64,000 bases of DNA, taken from positions 23,746,001 to 23,810,000 of the forward strand of contig OX377202.1 in the NCBI GenBank assembly GCA_947396885.1, written 5' to 3'. Of this stretch, positions 57,013 to 64,000 are shown piece after piece (positions within the stretch are counted from its first letter, which is position 1; every line of letters begins with the position of its first letter). A program made the position numbers and the translations under genes. Source of the DNA: Heligmosomoides polygyrus polygyrus. Its lineage: Eukaryota; Nematoda; Chromadorea; Rhabditida; Heligmosomidae. Below the pieces are notes generated by a model. It saw only the letters and a list, made by a program, of their open reading frames with translations, was not told the DNA's origin and did not search any database.

Positions 57013-59624
57013 AGCCCAGATCATCACATTAATTGAGTGTTTCAGATCGAATCTCAATGTCGAATGATCATCATCGGAGCAGTGTTTGAATCTGAGTCTG
57101 TCTTCACATTCTGGAATCCTTCTACTATGCTTCTCCTCATATTTGCGGTTTAGTCACCGCGGAAACGAGAAGATGCTTTCAGAAGATGAGTACGACGTCT
57201 CCGGAGGAAGCACCGTCTGTCGCCTAGCATCGGACTCAACCCATTACGCAGGGCTAGCCGTGGAAACCCAAGCCTTCCGTTGGAACTAGACGGCTTCCAA
57301 ACTGCGCATTCGTAAAGAAATCCTTCATATGTGTAATGGGATGAAACAAGTTTGAGATTAGCGCAACATCGGCTGCGCGCGCATCCCGCACACGACCACA
57401 GCTGTCAGTTGCGGAGAAATAAATTAGTGATCGAAATAGCGAACTACAAGGTGGTCTCCCCTTTTCGGCCCCTGTGGTCCCGACCTACTGGGTAATGCCC
57501 TAGGAAGTTCTTAGAGTGGATGATTCCCAGAGCTTAAATCATTCACCAACGTTAGCCTCCATCTCTTGGTGACTCGTGGAGTTCATCGGCTTATCCACCA
57601 CAAGAGTTAGCTATCGGTCGTTTCTTCACAACGCTTTCATTCCATCCACCTCTGAATTTCTTCCTCAAGTTTGAAGTGATCTTTGGAGCAGTAGTTCTTC
57701 AAGTTCTTTAAGTATTATTTGGATTCCTCCAGGCTCCAATGAAGGTGAAATCGCGGAAGCGGAAGCCGAATAAAGTGCTGTAACAATATCATTACAGAGC
57801 CTCACGAAAGCAACAAATCAGCAAAACTGAGTTACCCTATAACATGAGATCTTGAACGAAAACAAGTCATTCAGACATTTGAAACTTCTATTTCTGAAAC
57901 CATGAATATCCAGTCTAAGGAGCTCGAAAGATGCATTTATTCAAAAACAAACTGTATTAAGATTAAAGCTCCTCTCTTCGTAAAACATCAACAAACTGCA
58001 TCTCCATATTTATCGCAATTTTAGGAAGGTTCACACTTCTAAACAAATATACGACATTAGGTAGTTGCGGTTAAAAAGGAACGTGATCGCCCGTAGCAAG
58101 CACGCTAATATTGTCTTGCGCTATTAGCGTGGACATCTGCATTATGAGAGCCTCACAAGAAGTCATATTTAATAGGGTAAATACAAAAGCGACTAATTTT
58201 CGAGGGCGCTGGGAACGAATCGCGTTCACAGAGATAGATATAGACTTGTTCGGAACGCTCATATGCCTCTTTTCGACTACTACAATTTTTTAGAACACCT
58301 CTGGAGAACTGAAATTCGTATGTAAGAACTAAGCAGAGCGCGGAGAATGCGTCCGAAGATTATTCTGAGCTAGATTCCGGGATAGTTTCAAACCCCTTTC
58401 AAAATTAAAAATATATATGGCATCTGGAAGCCGATCCAATGTGCACCATCATAGATCCTAAGTTTCATTTTCGCATTCTTAGAAGAGTGTTTAAGCTATT
58501 TCCAAATGGTGAACCTTTACTCCTCTTGGTGATAGACGAGGTTGGTTTAGCGTTTTCTGAACAAATATTAACAAGAAAGCTCAATATATGTAATGTTCAA
58601 CAAGCAGCTTATAAGTGGTTCAGTTACCACACCAGATCTTTCTGAAGCTGCCACCTTTAGGATCATGCTGCGATGTTAAGTAGTGCCTAAAGTTTCAGCT
58701 TGCTCTCTTTTTTCTCAGCACTTCTGTAGTATGTAGAATACAATGCCGTATTCGACTGTGCAGTGACGTTCTAGCAGACACGCAGATTGCTTCTTGCAAA
58801 CCATGCTTTGATGAGGTATGACTGGTTTCTCCCCATGCCTGCCTCACCGCTTGCTTCAGCTCATTCCATGTTTTCGAATGTGTTCTGTCTTGCCTCAGAG
58901 TTTTTGGTTCTGCTCCATGTTGGTCTCTTTTCTATGTATTGTACTACTTCTGTATGTACTACCTCTTCTCCAACGTTTTTTATCGAATCATATATATATT
59001 ACATATGTATCCACTTATGAGAAGAGAATCGAAGAGCAAAAAAAAGCATTATCATAGCAACCAAACGGACAAATTGTAAAATAGAGCTAGGTAAAGAAAA
59101 TGAGTTGAAACAAACAAACAAGATAGGAAGATTAGGATGTAGTTGTAATTGTGGTTGTTTGATAGCTAGCGAGTTTCTCTCTGCTTTAGCGGCTCGCTTG
59201 AGAATAGACTGTCATTCACATGAGGCTTTTCTGAGAACAGGAGCTACCAGCTCTTGTTCGTACTCAGATCTGCGGCATTTTCGAGCACGTGCAGGTTACA
59301 ACGTAGCTTAATCCGACCGATTTTTCGCTTCTATGTACGTGCAAGGTTAGCACATCCGCGTCCCAAAGCTCCGATAGGTTCATATGAACTTCAAATAAAA
59401 GACAGCACGGCCAATTTTTGTAGGCTCTGTCTGGGTGCGGTTACTCAACAGCTCTTGATGCTTACAGTAGATGGCCCTTATCTAATTACCGCGCATTTAA
59501 TTTCCGAGAATCACCTACTCTTCAAATCAACAGCCCCTGCGCAAAACTAGGTCGGTTGTAAGCGCTTGGATTTGGGCGCATGAAGCCAGTAAAAAGAAGC
59601 AGATCGCAAATACGCTTTCTAATT
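57013..59624. other. No gene recognised
   Basis: A 39-codon stretch near 57170-57289 (MLSEDEYDVSGGSTVC...) looks protein-like but is isolated. A TATATATA run lies at about 58990. Other frames are short. Confidence 0.35.
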
Positions 59625-59765
59625 GCATAGGCGAAATATGCAACTAGAAAGCGTATTTGACTTATACAATGAGTTGCGGTGGACAGCCAATGAGCAGATC
59701 AGTGCTTCGATTTTCCTAGACAACCAACTCAGGAGTGGATGGATTGACAGGCTTGACTTGAAACA
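59625..59765 (-). mobile_element. SINE family S1, body fragment
   Basis: In complement: AAAGCGTATTTGACTTATAC, TTGCGGTGGACAGCCAATG, CAGATCAGTGCTTCG. Confidence 0.5.
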
Positions 59766-62099
59766 AGAATGACGATGTCCCACGTGGCTGTAAAAGCATT
59801 GAAGCCGGATTGAAGTCATCGGTGATTAAAGAAAAGAAAAAAATGAGTCAGAGTTCGGCATAGCCTCGCTGCCTGGAAAGCAGAAGGTGCGAGTTCGAGT
59901 TCCTCCAGGCGCAAGGGTTTTGATCGGAACTGAACATCCGTCTAGCATCTTCTATCCTATATACCAGCCGCTCTGGGTTCGAGCGAAAGTTTAAAAGTCA
60001 TTTAACACTACGAATGTTACATACTACGATTACATACCTTCGCCTAGGTATTTGTGCACGGCCCACATACGAACCTCTACGTTGCTGTTTGCTCCGTAGT
60101 TCTCATACAACATCACCAGACCGAGGGAACAATATGCGCATGTGCTCTTTTCTTTTGTTCCCAACCCAATCGTGTATGCTTATATGCTATTCTAATTTTT
60201 TAGACCATCCTCGTGCTGTCTTGATGGTTCCTGCTTCGTTCAGCTACAGCATCAGCTCTAACTTTAAGAATCTACTGTATCCGACAAGCCGAATATGCAC
60301 GGCAGTGTGCAAGGAAACCGGTTTTTTGTGTGTGACTTTTGGTTTCGCAGTATCACATGGCGGCTGTCTATCATAATTGAATCAACCGCAAAGATCGCAT
60401 TGTTGGCGCTCATTTATGGCCAACCTGTCGTCTATTCGATTCGCCTAATTGACTTGCATGGGTCAAAGTCGACTTTTGGAACATGTTTTGTACATCTTCT
60501 TCCAGATGGTACCAACCATCTACGATATGGTAGCAAATATTGAGCGGCTGTAAATGGCTATCTTCAACACGGTGCTATGCTTTACATTTTACCACAAATT
60601 TCTTTTTTGAAACTTAATTTGCATGCACTTATGAGGGGGTAGCGCCAGAGACGCCGCTTCAAGAGGTGAAAAGCTTAAATTGCTGTATTCCGTTCTCTGT
60701 CTTGCGGAGTTCGTAAGTAGGGAAATACCTTAACTCGTGTAGCAGCCGTTGCGCGTAGGTTGTTGTCAACCGGCACCATCCTCAAAAGTTCGATAGGTCT
60801 AAATTAGGCATTTGTGCCGTACTTAGTACAGGTGCAGAAGATCCGTGCACATCAGGCGCAGGTGAATTTTAAGCTATATCTGCTTCTCGTGTTGCTATTT
60901 TTAACACATATACAAAAAGCTTAACATTTGCTTGTACAGACACTTTTTCCGATAATTCAACTTAACATGCATTGCGTGTAAAGCGCTACGTTGTTGTCAC
61001 AGTAGTCGAAGCATTTGAAATTTACACTCAGTGTTGAATATTTAACAGTTGAAACTGGATCTAGCTACGTTGTAAGTTGAATCGGAGGCAAAGCTCTGAG
61101 GAAAGAGTCAATTCGAAGCCGCATCACCTTGATTTTTAGGTCGTGATCACAAAGCCGTACTAGAAGCGAACTCCCTAGAAGTGCCCCAGTTACAGTTACA
61201 CTGCGCTTTTCTTGATGTAGAGGACTGGTTTCCTCTTTAACAAAAATTGACGTGCTCCGCTTTTGTTAGGTGTGGGATAAAAGTAGTGAGGAAGAATCTG
61301 TCGAACTTTCACCAGAACAGCCATTTTGGTCACACATAAGTTCGTATCAAAGTGATCGGCGAAATTACTGACAGGCGAAATTATAAGTCAAATGAGTAAT
61401 TGAAAGCTGCTCTCAAAGATTATAGCAATATTTTAGTGGAGATTTCTGAACCGCTACGTGAGGACGTATGGAATCTTAGGCATTAACGCATCAGAAGGTT
61501 TTCGTTTGTTTCTCTTGAAAGCTATAAACAAGTATTTCAGCGGAATGAAGTGAAAATTTCATGACTAGCCGAAAATTGGGACCATTTTCTGGGACTCCTT
61601 GTACTTCAGCTTCAAAAAGATCTTCCGCTGGGATAAAGCACTACTATTATGATATGTAGCATATCATAATGTGCGCGTGAAGTGCTATGTGCATGTGATA
61701 GCGACGATTTATTTATCATGTTTGATCATCGAAAGACGTGAGACACTTTGATTTTTTGTCTTCTAACTTGCAGACCTCGTGAGTAACAAATGATCACTAG
61801 TAATCATCATCGACATCAAACATCTCTTCTTGGCGCAAGCCCCTGAATCCTTATCTGCCATAACTTCCGAAGCTGATCTCCCAGGTTATCCGGAAATTAA
61901 TGCAGGTTTTGAACCCCAAACTTTAAAAGGCGAAACAGGTAGGTGGCGAAACAAACCATTGAGGTTTGATATTGTTTCTCCCTAAATCTCAAGTATATTT
62001 TAAACGACATATCTCAGCTCAAACACAATTTTGTTAAACAGAGTAAAAACCATTCGAAGCTACACATCTTTTCCAACAAGGTACTGTACCTTACTTATC
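59766..62099. other. No gene recognised
   Basis: A 120-codon frame at 60014-60376 and an overlapping 82-codon frame at 60295-60543 show no domain. AGTTCGAGTTCC at about 59890 is B-box-like, but no tRNA folds. Confidence 0.35.
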
Positions 62100-62830
62100 G
62101 CTGTTGCGCAGAAGTACGGAATTCTGGAACGGATGAATTCGTCGAAGGCAGTTTCCACCTAGGCTCGGTTGTTGAAACATTTCTCGCTCAAGAACTTGTC
62201 CAGATTCTTCAGGAAGTGGTAATCGGTTGGAGAAATGCCCTATGAATATCGTGGTGGTGCTAGATTTTCGTAGCCCAGGTCGTTCAATTTCTACAGCGTC
62301 GCATGCGCAACATGTGGTCGCTCGTTGTCGTGGACAAGGACCGGTCCTTTTCTATTGACCACAGCCGGGTGCATAAGTCGGAATTTTTCGTGCATTCCGT
62401 CGATTTGTTGGACGTGCTTTTCTACCGTCATTGTTTCGCCCGAATTCAAGAAGCTGTGGTGATTTAAGACCACCAAACAGTTATCGTGATCTTTTTTGGT
62501 GCAATTTCGGCTTTGGGAACTGCTGCGGAGCTTCATCGCGGTCCAATCAGCCGATCGTCGCCGGTTATAGTAGAGAATCCGCTTCTCGTCACAAGTTAGT
62601 TAGTTATACGGTCGAGAAATGGATTGCTCTTGTTGCAAAGAAGCAGCGCTGACGACACTTCGAACCGACGATTTCTTGATGGTCGTTCGACTCGCGTGGT
62701 ATCCATTTATCTGACTTGTTCGTCTTTCCAATTTTCGGCAAATGTTCCCAAATGCTTGATTCGCTTACGCAGAGTTCTTTCGCAAGTTCTCGAACGGTCA
62801 TACGTGTATTATGTTTTGCTCTTCTTTGCC
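62100..62830 (-). pseudogene. Mariner transposase pseudogene (DD34D mariner type)
   Basis: Read on the minus strand: MTVRELAKELCVSESSIWEH, then LPKIGKTNKSDKWIPRE (second helix-turn-helix and WVPHE-like linker), YYNRRRSRSWTAMK, GPVLVHDNERPHVAHATL (second catalytic D), and PPRYS followed by a stop and GISPTDYHFLKNLDKFLSEK (third catalytic D in TDYHF), ending ETAFDEFIRSRIPYFCATAI. Several stops and shifts; no intact N-terminus and no terminal repeats seen. SETMAR/mariner-like order and motifs are clear. It sits just downstream of the Penelope-like element. Confidence 0.85.
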
Positions 62831-62860
62831 TGACAGGTTTGGTATAAATTTCTTTATCGC

Positions 62861-62900
62861 GACCACCGACGTTTCGACGAACTCGTCTTTTTCAAGGTCT
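62861..62900 (-). other. Hammerhead-like motif in Penelope-like element 3' region (tentative)
   Basis: Minus strand: CTTGAAAAA, a 5-bp hairpin GACGA-GT-TCGTC, then GAAACGTCGG. Penelope-like elements are known to carry hammerhead ribozymes in their flanking repeats, with core CUGAUGA - stem II - GAAA. Here stem II and GAAAC fit, but the first core box reads CUUGAAA, so this may be a decayed ribozyme or a related conserved repeat. Confidence 0.3.
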
Positions 62901-63159
62901 GAAAGAAGCTCGAAATGTTTGATCCTGCAGAGTTCATTGGGTCAGAAACGTCACGTCTACCCTTATGCGAACAACATGTCCTTAGGAGTGTCAAGAAGAA
63001 AGCCCACATCCGCCCCCAACTAACTCACCGATATCCCACCAGTGCCAAGAAACCGGCTCAACTGGTCGCCATGGAGCAAGTGAGGCATACTGGTCCGGTC
63101 ATATATACCGCTCCGAGCACGGTGGTATTGAGAATGTATGCGAAGCAGTATACGACATC

Positions 63160-64000
63160 TCATAGCTCACACAAAGGGATAAAAGGCAAGAATTCACTGG
63201 TAATGGAGATGCACTCGTTCCTGTTGTTCATGGATGGATTGCGCCTGTGAATCCAGAAGGCTTCAAGAGCTTTTCTGGTCCCTATTTCGCTCTCATGATA
63301 CAACACTGTGCACTTCACATTAAAATCGTCACCGGAGTGGGCTTCCCTTCGGTGTTTTCCAAGCGGGGTTAACAAGCTTTGTTTCCTCTTTCCAGCAAGA
63401 TGTTCCTTAACGCGGATGCCCAGCAGCCTCCCAGTTTCCCCAATATATAATTCACCGCAGGTTAAACACTCTATCTGGGAAATGACGCCTTTCTGCGCGC
63501 AGTCTCCTGTTCTTCCATACGGACAAATCACGCAGTCTTGCGTTATACATACGCGATCGTATAACCTATTGCGAACAAGCTGACTTTTAATGTTGTCTCT
63601 CGGGATGTTTACCAGTACAACATCTGCATCCAAGCTCGCTCGCAACAGGCATTGACGTACAGCTGCAGTGACCTTATCCGAAATGAAAGGCAGTGAAAGG
63701 CAAATTTTATTGCTAAACGCGTTAGCGTTGTGCCTGTGTTGCACACAGCTTCGTCGCACTTCGTACCCATTGAGGTTAGCTATTCTGCAGGCTAACATTC
63801 GGGACTCTTCGCGCTCCTCATCACCCGTACACATCCTAACTGCTGTTCTGAACATGTTGCGGAGCACAGCTCTCTTCACAGCTGAAGGATGGGCCGATTT
63901 TGCATGGATGATGATGTTCTTGAAGCTGCCCTTGCGGTACCATTTCACACTGTACTGACCGTTTGTCACCTTAATCTGTGTGTCCAAAAAGGGTAACCAG
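63160..64000 (-). CDS. Penelope-like element polyprotein, C-terminal part with GIY-YIG endonuclease (runs off window)
   Basis: Penelope-like retroelements encode a reverse transcriptase fused to a GIY-YIG endonuclease that nicks the target. The minus-strand frame is open from the window edge: LPFLDTQIKVTNG and WYRKGSFKN...SAHPSAVK are the last block of the reverse transcriptase region; CVICPYGRTGDC and IECLTCGELYIGETGRLLGI, then RVKEHL, are the Cys-rich linker and GIY-YIG core (YIG, R and the EH motif). It ends FLPFIPLCEL with a stop. About 280 codons without a stop suggest a young copy. The reverse transcriptase domain lies beyond 64000. The first ATG-like start inside the frame is not the real start. 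Confidence 0.9.
   Translation of the reverse strand, partial: WLPFLDTQIKVTNGQYSVKWYRKGSFKNIIIHAKSAHPSAVKRAVLRNMFRTAVRMCTGDEEREESRMLACRIANLNGYEVRRSCVQHRHNANAFSNKICLSLPFISDKVTAAVRQCLLRASLDADVVLVNIPRDNIKSQLVRNRLYDRVCITQDCVICPYGRTGDCAQKGVISQIECLTCGELYIGETGRLLGIRVKEHLAGKRKQSLLTPLGKHRREAHSGDDFNVKCTVLYHESEIGTRKALEAFWIHRRNPSMNNRNECISITSEFLPFIPLCEL

Larger units (their letters stand above)
62831..64000 (-). mobile_element. Penelope-like element, 3' portion
   Basis: The coding part is at 63160-64000. About 330 bp of 3' non-coding sequence follow to the dead mariner. That stretch includes the hammerhead-like motif and a short in-frame-looking SDLEKDEFVETSVVAIKKFI. Confidence 0.7.

Noticed and set aside
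59862..59920. tRNA-like stretch with AGTTCGAGTTCC
   Set aside because: No acceptor, anticodon or T stem forms properly; only the B-box-like word fits.
1..64000. Possible CRISPR array, bacterial defence system or prophage
   Set aside because: The tandem repeats lack unique spacers of constant length, no cas-like genes occur, and spliced genes show that the DNA is eukaryotic.

Overview
This is a eukaryotic, intron-rich and very repeat-rich window. It most likely comes from a strongylid (hookworm-like) nematode. The evidence is one conserved nuclear gene split by introns, Tc1/mariner DNA transposons, RTE-type and CR1-type non-LTR retrotransposon remains, a Penelope-like element with a GIY-YIG nuclease, a short element with tRNA-type promoter boxes, and several families of fold-back elements. 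I see no operons of the bacterial kind, CRISPR array, rRNA or convincing intact tRNA gene. The species assignment is inference.

Host gene. On the + strand, five exons at 8324-8446, 8547-8677, 8775-8892, 11846-11965 and 32030-32222 join in frame and encode the C-terminal part of the largest subunit of RNA polymerase I (RPA1/POLR1A family). Introns are 100, 97, 2,953 and 20,064 bp. The upstream part of the gene is not visible here, and its last codons are uncertain. The 2.9-kb and 20-kb introns therefore hold most of the mobile DNA in the first half of the window.

Layout. 0-8.3 kb: a (TTCGAATA)-type array at 2.7 kb, a fold-back MITE, three SINE copies and a 42-bp minisatellite. 8.3-32.2 kb: the RPA1 exons. 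Their introns contain two RTE reverse-transcriptase pseudogenes, one of them split by a complete mariner (14907-16234), a third RTE tail (23.9-24.3 kb), a second decayed mariner (26538-27810), a CR1-like remnant (28.3-29.1 kb), several terminal-inverted-repeat elements, a near-perfect 105-bp palindrome, and two more loci of the 42-bp minisatellite. 32.2-37.6 kb: few recognisable features. 37.6-43.0 kb: a nested set of long inverted-repeat elements. 43-62 kb: mostly SINE copies, small tandem repeats and GC-rich patches without recognisable genes. 62-64 kb: a dead mariner and the 3' part of a Penelope-like element on the minus strand, running off the window edge.

How it fits together. Nothing suggests a cooperating gene system. 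The window records layered mobile-element invasion around a housekeeping gene. The most striking items are a mariner with perfect ends and an open transposase frame but two substituted catalytic aspartates, a 42-bp minisatellite family found at three loci (once inside a fold-back element), an abundant tRNA-derived SINE, and the 5-kb complex of nested palindromes.
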